Part shown: positions 26,701 through 39,900 of the stretch, piece by piece
How positions within the stretch are numbered: position 1 is the first letter of the stretch
How the letters are laid out: every line of letters begins with the position of its first letter
Assembly (NCBI RefSeq): GCF_023343835.1
Contig: NC_064436.1
Location: 49,327,883-49,391,882 of the forward strand
DNA: 64,000 nt
Reading direction: 5' to 3'
Source: Lagopus muta
Lineage: Eukaryota > Chordata > Aves > Galliformes > Phasianidae
The notes under the pieces: generated by a model
Database searches by the model: none
What the model saw: the letters and a program-made list of their open reading frames with translations, nothing else
Told to the model about the DNA's origin: nothing
Made by a program: the position numbers and the translations under genes

Positions 26701-28404
26701 TATTCAAGATATTCTTGCATTTAAAATCACCAAAAAAGATTACTGTATCTGTTAAAGCATGACAAACTCATTTTTTGATCTATCAAACACTGCATTCACT
26801 GTGTATCTATTACAGTAAATACAGCAGTAAATGCAGTAAATTTCATGTCTTTCCATTTGTCAGTGACACATTTGCAATGAAACCTATTTCTGTGCACAGC
26901 TTTTCTCACAGAAGTTTCTTGCTTACACTGCCCATGCACACAAATGGCAGAACTTGTACACACATATGGATTCATACAGAAACTCCCTGTGTGTGAAGTT
27001 CCTGGATAAGATTTACTGAGAAAGTATTTTAAAAATGAAAAACTCTCCTATTAATCCTTAACCTATGAATACTATTCCTAATACACAACTCCTATCTGTT
27101 CTTAAAAACAAAGCATTACATTAGGAAACAAAAAAAAAAATAAAAGCAAACAAAAAAAAAACAACCGGTTTAATGAATTCATGAATTCCTATGGCCTTCA
27201 GGAAGCAAAGGTGTACAATGTAATTCATTGTAGAAGGTGAAATGAAAAAGGGCTCTGATTGCTTACTGAAAATCCATGCCAAAGTACAGGTGTTTCTATT
27301 TATTGGGTCTTTCAGACTTCTTTTTTTTCTGTTGTTTTTTTTTTTGTTTCTTTTTTTGTGGCTCAGTTTGGTGTTTCTGTTTTTAAAACATAGACACATT
27401 CAGATGCAAAACCACTGTGAACGGAGTACCTTTCATATCTTCTTCAAGATGGGCAATTACTACTGTAATATTCACATTCAATTTGATGTTAAAAATACAT
27501 TTAAACGTCTCAAAGATAAACATATTTTCCACAAGGATATTACCAAAGTTAATATGCACAGAATGAAGACATCACTATTAAATACCTGTAAAATGAAGCA
27601 GTACTCATTTCATGCCATTCACAAAGTCACACAAGGTGTACTCTTCATTCAATAGTTTTTGTGGGTTTGATTTTTTTTTTTTAATGAGCGCATTTCCCAT
27701 TAGTTGTGTGTAAGTAGATGTTTTATTTTCTCCTTTAACAGACTGCTATATCTATAAAAATTACCTAACACACGGCTGGTCTTAACATCCAGTCCTTCCA
27801 TTTGTTTCAAGAGTAATTAGGAATAGAATAAGAACAACAGAACTGGTTGAGTTGTCACAAAATGACCACTAAAAAAACACCTCTGACTCTTGAAGAAATC
27901 TGGAAGTACTTTAACATCCAATGGCAATGGGATTTGAAATAGCAATAGTTGCTGAGTTCCCACCTCTCCTCTGCCCTTCGGAAGGATTGAGCACAAAGCT
28001 CTGAATCACAAAATAGCTGTACAAGGTTCTACATTCCAAAATCACTGAAATTTAAATAGGTCAAGTGAGTTATGGACTGAGTAAGCTGAGAAGACTGGTG
28101 TATCTAAAAATTGTACCTCAACTGCCCTTGAACACATTACAAAATTCTCATCAGAATTCTTAATCTGCATTACTAAGACTTCAAATCCTGGATTATTTTT
28201 TTTTTGTAAATTAAAAAAAAAAAAATTATCCCACAAGAAAATGTTCTTAGAAACATATTGACAAGACCATGTGCTGCAAATTGAGACCCCTTCTAATAAA
28301 TACCATCCTTTAAAACAGATTAGAAAATATTATTGCAGTTGTTCAAAAAGTTTTTAGCTGTAATCCAACATCTCATTTTTTATGTTCCTCTTCTCATTAA
28401 CCCT
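23783..28404 (-). other. Probable N4BP2 3'UTR and downstream flank
   Basis: This AT-rich 4.6-kb stretch follows the N4BP2 stop codon in the sense of transcription. It has many T and A runs (for example 24100-24160, 27120-27160, 27320-27355 and 28190-28225) and several AATAAA hexamers on the minus strand. No repeat family was recognised. An unexplained ORF pair at 25573-26177 lies within it and is listed separately. The true 3' end cannot be located without RNA evidence. Confidence 0.45.
25573..26177 (-). CDS. Hypothetical two-exon small membrane protein (uncertain)
   Basis: I do not recognise this protein. An ATG at 26177 opens 56 codons with an acidic stretch (DFSSEDEQELLPRP) and ends at a perfect consensus donor, GAG followed by GTAAGT, at 26010/26009. 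Downstream on the same strand, an ORF ending at 25573 has a strongly hydrophobic segment (GAVGILLSLSLVSLGLGLLW) typical of a membrane helix, close to its C-terminus. An in-phase acceptor, TTTTCAG ending at 25834, would join the two through a 176-base intron into about 142 residues, but its pyrimidine tract is poor. Alternatives are a chance ORF pair in the N4BP2 3'UTR, or a noncoding upstream exon of RHOH using the same donor. Confidence 0.22.
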
Positions 28405-28450
28405 TCAATTCAGCATGACTTTCAGGCAGCCTGGCTTTATTTCTGCAAAC
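28405..28450 (-). CDS. N4BP2: N4BP2 coding exon 16 (C-terminus and stop)
   Basis: The acceptor is TTATTTCACAG. It encodes [14 protein letters not shown] followed by TGA at 28407-28405, completing the last strand of the Smr domain. Human N4BP2 ends in the closely similar CLKVMLK. Confidence 0.94.
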
Positions 28451-28669
28451 CTGTGAAATAAGAGAAGATGAAATTTCAACATGAAAGCGACATTCAGTGT
28501 CATATTTCTAAGCCACCACCAAACACACGGAAAGCATTAATGTTCTCAGTCAAGTAGGTGTGCATGCCAGAGTCAGATCACCAACACATCCTCTGGATGT
28601 GACAGTAAAGGTGGATTTTGTAGGGTCTGGAGAGGCAAAAAAACCAACCAACCAACCAACCAAACAAAC

Positions 28670-28700
<31 letters not shown>

Positions 28701-31700
28701 AAAGGTTGCCCAGTATTCTCGGTTACATTCATTCTGCCTCTCTTTTCAGATGTTTCTTTCAAAATACATTCTCTCCTGTATTCTGTAGAAAGTGAGAGGG
28801 AAATGGGAAGAAGTCTCTGCTCTGAATCCCACCTTCACAGTCACCTTCATTTATACTCCCATAAAGAAGAGGTAGCAAACACATTGATGCCAACACCAGA
28901 TTTGCTAAATTGCTGTCCCATATAAGAAGTTGAGAGCTGAAGCATACATTGGAGACCAATAAAAAAGATTACTAACTCTTCACATTAAAATGCTGGTGAC
29001 CTTAAATGGAAAGAGGCAATTAAGCTACGTTTAGATAACTTTAACTCAGTGTTTTCACTTATGTCAGATGAAAGGATCTCAGATTTAATTGGTATCCATT
29101 ATATCACTTTTGAATCATAAAATTGTACAGGTCTTATGAAACAGCAGACGGGCATCAATCAATGTAGTAGCCTAGCAGTATGATAAAACAGACCAATTTT
29201 CATTCAGTTAAATGCAGGATAAGAAAAAAAACCAAGTCCCACCAACAAAAATGTAAACTCACCTGAAGTTGTGGCTTGTGAGGTATCTGATAGCTGCTGG
29301 TTTGATGCGAGCAACTCCTCCCTGACTATGGCTTCCTCTTCCAGTGATAACACAGAGATAAGGTTTACCACCAGACTGTTGGTACTCTGTAACAGCAGGC
29401 ACAGTAACAGTTAAAATTTATTCTCTGCAGAGACCTGGCATCCAGCACAACCTTCTCACCTCCATTTTTCTGAAAACTTTCACCAGTGATTTAGAGCTTT
29501 TTTTTCCTCATGCTGGCCAATGCACCTTTCATATAAAAGTAATTTCCCTTCTTCTGAAAAAGATACTCAGAAAACAAAACAAACAAACAAAAAAATACAG
29601 CAAAACTTTTTAAGTCTAGACTGCTTGTAATGTGTAATGTGATCATCAGGAAATCCTTCAAAATTACACAGCAGCTCTATTGGTTTTATCATCTATTCTT
29701 TACTTGGGATTTATACCCTTTGGGAATATAATTAATTTAAAAAGAAGGGTGTTAGATACTTATTTTTTAAGTGACAATAACGTGAATAAAGAAATTACAT
29801 GTTAATGGATAATGAAAATGGAAAACAAATCCACGCAGTTTTTTGACAATTATGTCACACTGTAATTTCTGCTACATTGCAGCACATGATTTCATAGGTC
29901 AGCACACGGCCCTTGTTAGGTGTTATTCATATCCTACAGATAACATCAGCCCAAATTGATAGAAAAGATTGCCCAAATTTGTAAAAGATTAAATAAAATA
30001 TAAACAAAGTTGTATTGTCACAACCACCAAGATTTGTCAGTTAAAGATGATCACAGGATATTTTTCCTAAACTTTTCTCTCTCACTTTCTGTATTAGTTT
30101 GCAGTTCATTGTGTCAGCACTAAGTACTCTGTATTGATCCTTCTTCTACGTATGTAAGCAAACATGATTTTTTTTCAATAACGAGGTGAATGGAGTGAAC
30201 AAGGAGCTCCTCCCACCATTCCTGAACTCCTGATGTCAGTGTAACTTCAGGAAATTAAACTGATAGATCGGACTGTAGCTTAAAGCAAACAAATGTTCTC
30301 CTAAAAGAAGACAACGTAATTTGATTAGCTCTGACTGAACATCTGACTCCCTGTTGAACACTTAGTTTTTTGTTTCCACTGTGTGCAGTAGCTATCACTA
30401 AAAAGTTTTGAGCACTGGTGACTTGCACAAGAAATAGTTCATACAAAAAACACTCCCAATGCACTTAAATTTATAGGATAAACTAATAATGCAGAAAATG
30501 GCTTTTTACAGCAAGAACACTCAGCAAGTACGTCTCTTCATTGGGAGACAAAACAAGCCCTCAAGCAAAACTGCACATGGCATTTATGGAAGCAGCATTA
30601 TCTCAACATCCTGCTGACAGATTTTTACAACGCTTATCAAAAGATAGCTTAAACTACACACCTTCATGTGAAAGTTGAAGACAATATCATCATGGTGCTT
30701 AGAATTGCAGTGATTTTTTTTTTTAAGAGTTTAAAAAAAGCAATAAGGTTCCAAACAAAGCAATGCAAGTATGACACAAACATTTGCATTATCATCTCTG
30801 TTAAAAATGTCATAAGGGATAGATCAAATCTTCGACAGATCAAGTCTTCAATAAAAAGAAACAACAGAGGATAAAACAGAAGCAAACAAACAAGTACAAA
30901 AGCATTAGGATAAAAAAAGGATAGCACCACTGAGCAAAAATAACCATTACCTTGCCAAGGAAAACAACTTGCATGGGGAAATCCTGAAAATAAAACTACA
31001 CAAAAGGCAGCTGCTTTCACGTGTTGCAGAATTACAACTGGACTCTCTGCTATTGCTGTATATAGTGGTTTCTTAGTAGAGACCATGGAGAATAATTTTT
31101 AGGAGACAAGAATTATTAGCTTTTGCCTACCGTTGCTTTTTTCCTGCAGCACTCTGGACAACTGATTCACAGCTTCATCCACATGGAGACCATGCAGATC
31201 CAACACATTCAGAGGCAGCAAGGAAGTATTTACTCTTTCAAAGATTCGTGCAGCAGCAGCATGGTTGGCTTCTTTCATCTTCTGCTCATGAAGGCGACCC
31301 TTTATTCAAACGTAATGGAATATTACAGTCTGAGACATGATTTAAGCTCTACACTGGTTGCTGAGTTCAAAATGACAGTCCTGACTGGGTGCTTTTAATC
31401 TCACAGTTTGAGGTATTGATGTTTATAAGCACAACACAATTCCTAGAAGAAGCTCAGTGAAATCTACCCACAAGGAGATTTCATGAAATTTGTTTGCAGG
31501 AAACTGCTCAAAGCTGGCAAAAAGAAGAAACCATAAACAAAAGCTTCATGAGAAAGGGAAAAAGCTAGAGAAGGCACAAGAACATAAAATCTTTACGTGA
31601 GCTAAAAAGTTACTCTTTGTGCCAACTGTCAGATTTATTACCCTAATAACTTCACTTTTTTAATCGCATTTTACTTTTTGAAAGTATTCAACAAAAACTT

Positions 31701-33913
31701 ATGAAATAGTACCAAAGAAACTGCCTAATTGCCCAGGAAAACCCTGCTGAGTTATATAAAATACATTTTATATATTTTAGGTTAGTTCTTCTGAATGCAT
31801 TTCTAAAAATCAGAATAACCAAGAAGTGCAAAAGCTTGACAAGTTGACTACTGTAATTCCTAATATTTTTGACATCTCTTATGACTAATGACATCAGTAC
31901 AGCCTTAATTGGAATTAAGGGCAAGGAGGGTACAGAACTATTAGCATTACGCTGTGAACAAGTACCATCTGTTTCCCAAAAACACTGCAGTGATCACATC
32001 TGAGAGACTAAAGTTAACACATTATGTCTTTGACAGTATTTAAGCACAACCTGAAATGAAATGAAAGACTTAACTCCAGGTACTGGACTGACAAGGGCTC
32101 AAGAGAACTGAAGTGACAGTCTGTCTTACACTTTCTTAAAATGGATCAGCTGAAGTACATTAGTGTCAGACCAGAGATAACAGCCCTATAATTCTCACTT
32201 TCAGAGAACTACCAGAACAGGACAAGGCCACCAGGCGTAAGTATTTTTTCATGAATAAAGGTACTTTGGCTTGCCTTCTTATTACCTAAAAGAAAATACA
32301 TTATAGACTTCCAGACTGTATTCATAATTATGTTTAAGAACAAAAACAAAGGGAAGACTTTAAATCACACAGAGTGCTCCAAAAGTTATACCTCCTATCT
32401 GTTCCCGTAGAAACTACAACAGATACAAAGAACACAACGATACTGTTTAATAGAAAAAATTCTCAGCTACAGAACACTACTCTTCAACATGGTCACCACC
32501 ATTAGCTACACATTTTTGCCAGCTGTGAGCAAATGTCTGCATGCCGCACTTGCAAAAATCCGCATGGCTGTCCAGAATGTGGCTTGCCCTTCACACTGCC
32601 ACTGCTGAAGAGCACCACCCACTGCTTCACTGTGTTCACATCCACTGTCTGGTCTCCATTAAAGCTCAGCAAGTGTTGACAAATGTCAATGAGTGCAATT
32701 TTTCCCACTTGGAAAAATTCAAAGACACCTTTGCTACACGTGCACCTCCATGTCCGAGGCCCTTTTGTCAGACTGCCTCTCTGCTGCCATCTGTTGCACA
32801 GCATCAAAATGTAACAGAATATTGGTGAGAAGGTTCAGCCTCTACTGCCACACCACCAACATCTATCAGCCTCTGATACTGTATGCCAACACAATAAAAT
32901 AGGAGGCATTGCTTTTGGAGCAGTCCTAGTCATATATGCTGAGAATTGTGGTTGAATCAAGACTGGATTGCCTGTGCTCCACAGCCAGAGTTTACAAGAC
33001 TGATCAGCAGAAGATCTACATTCTGGAAAACAGACGAATGGCAAAAAGCATGGCATACCACACCACATTATCCTGATAGAAAAACAGCTTGTACTCATAC
33101 AGACATACAAAATCAGGACACAAAGACAGCTGACAGTAATCTTCCAAAGACCTATGAAGGACTAAATAAGCAGAATGCTGAGGCAAAAGATCACATGTTA
33201 ATAATTGTTTGATTCCTAACAAATACAAGAGATGTGTGTAGAAACAGTTCCTCACCAGTTAAGAGAAGCTGCAAGGACACACAGAGGATTCAACAGCTAA
33301 TGTTTATTGCACTCTACGTCATGCATTAGTGAACCTGGAAAGACCATTTTGACACAAATCTTGGTGCTTACGAGCATGCAGATGAGAGAGTGCACTCTGG
33401 GATGTTTAGCATACCTAAGCACTTGCATGTGATCTTTCATGAAGTTTCACACTGAATTTGGTTACATCAGTTTCATGTGTCAGCATCATTACTAACAAAT
33501 GCAAGTTTAAGCATAAGGTGATTCTCAAAATACTGAACAAATCTAGCAACTGCAGTAGGCACAACTTTGTTATCACTTCCAATCTAGTATTTACTTATGT
33601 CTCTACAAACAGAAAGAAAGCACTATATTTAAGTTTACCTGACGTGCATAAAATGCTGCCACAGGCTTCATTCCCATGTGATAGGCCTCCCCAGCCTTTT
33701 TCAAACACTCCTGCCTCTTTTGCTGGTGATGAAAAGCTTCTGCTCTAAAGTCATCATACTGTGGATACTCATATTCTTGAAATATTTCACTCAAAACATC
33801 ATCTTCTTCCTTAGCTTTTCTTGCCTGTAAAAATTTGCAATGTTGAAACTAAGAATGTTTTCCAAGGTGTTTTTACTGACATGGCTTCGGATACACTTGT
33901 AACTACTATTTGA

Positions 33914-33972
<59 letters not shown>

Positions 33973-36900
33973 CACCTTCTCCCGATTCTTTGCAGCACTG
34001 TATGAAGAAGCAATTTCGTTTCGCTGAACACTTTCTTGAGCTATAACTGTTTTTACAGGATCTGCCTCCAGAACACAGTTCAGAAATTGTTCGGTCTGCT
34101 CTAAAGAATAGCTGTAAATGATAAGTAAAATCTGTGACTTTCCAAAGATATTATTAGCTGGTACTTCTATTAAAATACACATTACAGACCTTCATAGTGT
34201 TACAGATACAAATGCCTATGAATATAAAGCACTAGAATAGAATTTTCCAGCTTATTACAAAAAGACTTTGTCAACTTTGTCAAACGTACTGCATTACTGA
34301 CATCAATGCACAAGCAGTCTTACACATCCGAGAAGTAATTGAGGGGCACTCAAACACAAAAAGGACAATTAAGTAGTAAAGTAAATTGCATCATATCTTC
34401 ATAAAACACAGACATCCATTTAGGAATAAATGCTGCTGTCTGGGCTGCATAAGTTACTTTATCTTAAAATCTCCTCTGGACTGTGTTAAATAGTACAAAT
34501 TAGCTTAAAACTAGCTCAGTTTTCTGAAACTTATGCAGGAAAATCCTCGTATTTCCAGTCAATTTTTTGTTTAGAAACTTAACACAGTAAGAATTGAAGA
34601 TCAGCAGCCATTACATTTCTAGTAAGCCCTTTTTCTTCTTAATACTTCTCTTGCTGTTCAGTAAGCAGACAAGAGGAACATTGGTCAGAACTAGATTTTA
34701 GGAAAAACAACACTATGAAAAAGAATTTCATATGTGAAAAACAAGAGAAATATTTAAGCTGTAGAGGTGGATAAACAATTTATTTTAAACATTTCACAAG
34801 GAAAAGTTTTGATAATAACCTGGACAAGCAGAAAGACTGATAAATAGCTATGCAAATCTGTGTGGAGAGACAGGCATTCAACTGGCCAAGGACGAAAAAG
34901 GAAAGTTTCTCATGAAAAGAAGTTCTGCTCACAGAGACTTTAAGAAGGTTGCCACATACAGCAGAAATATAATGCAGAAAAGAGAAGCAGAACACAAGCA
35001 AGAAGAAACAAAGAGGGCTGATTTCTTCATTGCTGCTATAATAACAAGGAAACTACTAGCAGCTAACATCAGGCAATAGCAGCTTCCCTCTTGGTCTGAG
35101 TGCTATCTGCTGTGCACCCACTGTTACATCCTTCAGCAATTTATCCCACTTAATTTACACCTCAACTCTAGAGCAAACACACAGTTCCACTAACTGCAGT
35201 CAACAGCCAGACGTACTTCTCCTGCAGAGTGAAGCTGTCTATTCTTCAAATGAAGAATCAAGTGTAACATAATTTCAGTATTCTTTTTTTAAGACCAGTT
35301 ACTTTTGCCATAGTTAAATCTACAAAAATCATGAAATGCCAGTTCAAAAAAAAAAAAAAAAAGGCATTAATTTGGAGAACCTTAACTCTTAGTATTTAAG
35401 ACAACAAATGTGCACTACAAAGTAATACCAAATAGTAGCTTTACAAAGAACTTTAAAGACGTCTTACTTATTGTCCTTGAAGATATCCATTAAGAAATTT
35501 TGATTAATAGTTGGAAACATCTCAAAAAGTTGCTTCTCCTTCAGTTTAGCAGCACAATCTTTTCTAGCCACAGAAGGAACACGTTTCTATGCAGAAGACA
35601 AAGGAATAATATTCAAGCTCACGATTAGAACAAAATACAGTAACAGTGGAACCAACTATACTGCTATTTGTTAGGATTTCAAACAAAATATTCACTCAGT
35701 AGTTACATACCCACAGCAATGATAACACATCATTATCAGCCTGCCACACTGATTTGATGAGAAAAAAGGACAAGTGAGTTGTACTGCACACCACTGCAGT
35801 TCTCTGCAGTCATTTGAAGTGACTCAATTGGAGCTGGCTCATAACTAGGAAGATGTAAAAGGGCTACCCTTAGAAGGACTTTCAGTTTAGGAATGCATCT
35901 GATGATAGCCTAATCGGTTCAAATTAAGCTTTTAGGAAGTTCACCTCTACTCCGGTATCTGCAGAAAGTGATACTGAAAGGTTGAGATTGAAGCCATGTT
36001 TTCTTATCAAGCAGAGGAAACAACGCTGTTCTAGTGTAAAATATCTGAAGTTATAGTGTATTAAATACATCTGTAAAGTTGCATGGAGAATAATCATACA
36101 TACACATATAATTACACAAATTATAGCCCAATATAAATTGATCATTCTGATCATCCCAATACTCAGACTGCAGAAAAAAGTGTGTGGATTTTTTTTTTTA
36201 AAAAAATCACTTTAGTGATAGGAAAAAATTCTCTTTTTCTAGGACAGCTGTGTATCAGAGACAACTACCAACAGAGCTGTCTGTTCTGAACTGCCCCACA
36301 GAAGAGGGCAGTGTTATGCATACACAAACAAGGCAGCATATGGGAACTGTGTGGAAAATGCAAAACAAAAATCTCTGCAAATGCTTATTATTATTTTCTG
36401 TTATTTTCTGACAAGTCAGTACAGAAAACCACTTGAGATTATCCTCAAATACTTTAAAATATAAGTCTCACTTGTTAGGAATGTTGAGGGTTTAGAAAAA
36501 ATATTAACAAATTCAATTTCTAAATAAACTATGCAAGAAGCTAAATAAGAAATTGCTGATATTTCTTTCCTATTAAAAAGTACAGGAAGTCACACCAGTC
36601 ACCTCACTCTTTTTAAATGAGCCATGAAAAAAACAATTCAATCAAATGCAAATGCTAACCTGTATAGTGAAAAGCACCGTGATCCGTTTGTGAAACAGTC
36701 AGGATGTTACATTTTAAAAAGGAATTAAAAAAAATAAATCAACAAACATTTACTACAAGCAAATGTCTGTATCACTGCAGTTGATAACACTAATGGGCAT
36801 GCATTTATTTCCCAAATTCTGGCTGTAATAAGCAGCACAAAGATGAGTCACTACATAAGACATTCCATTTTACTAATGGTAATGAATCATATAATCTGTA

Positions 36901-39900
36901 CAAAAACTGTCATATTCATACCAGGTCCTCTTTCTCCTGCATAGCTATTTCTTCAGATATTATTTGTCTGAGAGAAACTTTCTGAGTTCGAGCATTCCAG
37001 TGATCCATAAAAGGAAAAACTTCTGATGTTGCTGCTTTTTTAATCTGTGTTTCGTTAGATGAACTTGAAACCCAGTTCATTCCTTTCTTCTGCATTTTAT
37101 TCTCTGCATTTTGAGATAACAGCATTTTTGAGTCATTCATATTTATCTGCTGAATCAACGTAGAACCTTCAAAAGCAGTAAAAATGAGGTGACAAGTAAA
37201 ACAATTAGTTTATTCACACAAGCAAAGTTAAAATAATTAAGATGCTTTCCAGCCTAGATAGAATCATAGAACCACAGAATTGATCAGGTTGGAAAAGACC
37301 TTTAAGATCAAGTCCAACTTCAACCTAACCATACTACCCTAACAACCCACCACTAAATCGTATTCCTGAGCACCACATCTAAACAGTTTTTAAACACATC
37401 CAGGGATGGTGACTCAACCACCTCCCTGGGGAGCCTATTCCAGCTCTTAACAATCCTTTTCCTGATAGCCAACCTAAACCTTGCACAGCTTGAGGCCATT
37501 TCCCCTCATTCCATCACCTGTCACCAGTGAGAAGAGACCAACCCTGCTTTCACTGCAAGAAACCTTTCAGACATTGGAAGAGAGCAATAACATCTCCCCT
37601 CAGCCTTCTCTTCCCCAGACTAAATAGCCCCAGTTCCTTCAGCAGCTCCTTGTATGGCACACTCTCCAAGCCCTTCACAAGACTTGTTGCCCCTTTTTTT
37701 GACCTGCTCCAGCACCTCAGTGTCCTTTCTGTACTGAGGTGCCCAAAACTGAACACAGTACTCGAGGTGAAGCCTCATCAGTGCCGAGTACAGAGGCAAG
37801 ATTACTTCCCTAATCCTGCTCACCACAACGTTTCTGATGCAAGCCAGGATGCTGTTGGCCTTCTTGGCCACCTGGGCATACTGCTGGCTCACGTTCAGCC
37901 AACTGTCCATCAGCACACCAAAATCCCTATCCATCAGGCAGCTTTCCAGCCACTCCTCCCCAAGCCTGTAGGGTTGCCTGGGGTTGTTGTGATCAAAATA
38001 CCCAACACTTTACCCTATTGAAATTCATACAGTAGGCCTCTGCGCATCAATCTAGTCTATCCAGGTACCTCTGTAGTGCCTTACTGTCCTCCAGCAGATC
38101 AACACTCCCTCCCAACTTGGGGCTGTCTGCGAACTTACTGAGCGTGCACTCAATCCCTTCATAAAGATAACTGATAAAGATTGTTAAATAGGAGTAGCCC
38201 CAGTACTGAGCCCTGGGGGACACCACTGATGACTGGCTGCCAACTGGATTTAATTCCATTGACTACAACTCTTTGGGCCCAGATTTCTAGCATTTCACCC
38301 AGCAGAGTGTATGCCCATCTAATCCATGGGCAACCAGCTTCTCCATGAGAATGTTGTGGGGTACAGTGTCAAAGCCTTTAATGAAGTCCAAGTAGACCAC
38401 ATTGACAGCATTACCTTCATCCACTAAGTGGATTGCCTTGTCTTAGAATGACATCGAGTTTGTCAAGCAGGATCTACCACTCATGAACCCATGCTGACTG
38501 GGCCTGATCCCCTAGTTGACCTTTAATTGATCTCTGATGGCTCTCAAGACTATCCATTCCATAACTTTCCCTGGCACTGATGTGAGACTGATAGGTCTGT
38601 AGCTACGGGGATCATCTTCCCAGCCCTTTCTAAAGCTGGGCGTCACATCTGCCAGTCTCCAGTCCACTGGGACACCCCTTGTTAGCCAGGACTGTTGAAG
38701 GATGATGGAGCGTGGCTTGGCAACCACATCTGCCAACTCCCTCAGCACTCTAGGGTGCAATCCATCTGGCCTCACAGACACTTGTGAGTGTCCAGCTTTT
38801 GAAGCAGATCCCAAACCATTTCCTCATGGATTATGCAGGATCTATTCTGCTCCCCATCACTATCTTCCAGCACAAGGTGTTGTGTGCCCAGAGAACAACT
38901 AGTCTTACTATTAAAGACTGAGGCAAAGAAGGCATTAAGTACCTCAGCCTTACCCTGATCCTTGGTCACTGTGTTCCCCTCTATGTCCAACAAGGGATGG
39001 AGATTCTCCGTAGCCCTCCTCTTCCCATTAATGTATTTACAGAAATATTTATTGTTGTCTTTCACCTCAGTGGCCAAGTTCAGTTCTAGTTGGGCTTCGG
39101 CCTTGCCAATTTTCTCCCTGCACAGCTTCACCGCATATTTGTAATCCTCATAAGTTGCTTGCCTCCTCTTCCAAAGAACATAAATACTTTTGGTGATTGT
39201 TAAAAAAGGATATTATTATTGTAGAAAACAACCTGATCATCTTCACCTACTTCCTGAAAGAAAAGCCACCATATTCCCCAGATTCATCAAATTTTCAATG
39301 TACCTTGCACATACATGAGGATATGCTTTTACAAGATAATTATTGACTTATGTATTTATATACTTACAATGATTAACATAATGACAGATGCCTTCTAGGA
39401 AGTTACGCTAACAACACTGGCCATTCAAGTGGGGATTTTGTGCCCACACTGCAATCCAAGTCTCTACCCCAATTGTATGTAAGAGGGCTGAGATGTAGAC
39501 AAACATTTTTTCCTAGGAAGCTGAGTGACTGGAAACTAGATTTACAGATTTTAACACTACCTGAGCAATGACATGCATTTTCCTGCAATAAACAAGTAAT
39601 CTGAAAAGGACAACAGTGTGTGCATGTTGTAGTTTCAACCTCCTTCCCTCATCAGCTGCAGAAATATTCCTCTGCTAGCAACTATCTGGCTGCATCTTTT
39701 CTTTCCGCAGAATTAAGAGATGTCCTATCAAACATCTGTTTATTCTAGCCAGAGCTTCTCTAAATTCTTGCCAGTACACAAAATTATTTGTTTTTCCCCT
39801 TTATCTACCTAGGATTGGTGACGCTGCATACAATTAACATTTTTTCTACAACTCTGCAAAATAGTGGTAAATGAGAGTCAAGGCCAATAAATTAAAACTT

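Noticed and set aside
37550..39131. Set of minus-strand ORFs with reverse-transcriptase similarity
   Set aside because: These are decayed pieces of CR1 ORF2, interrupted by stops and frameshifts, not host genes.
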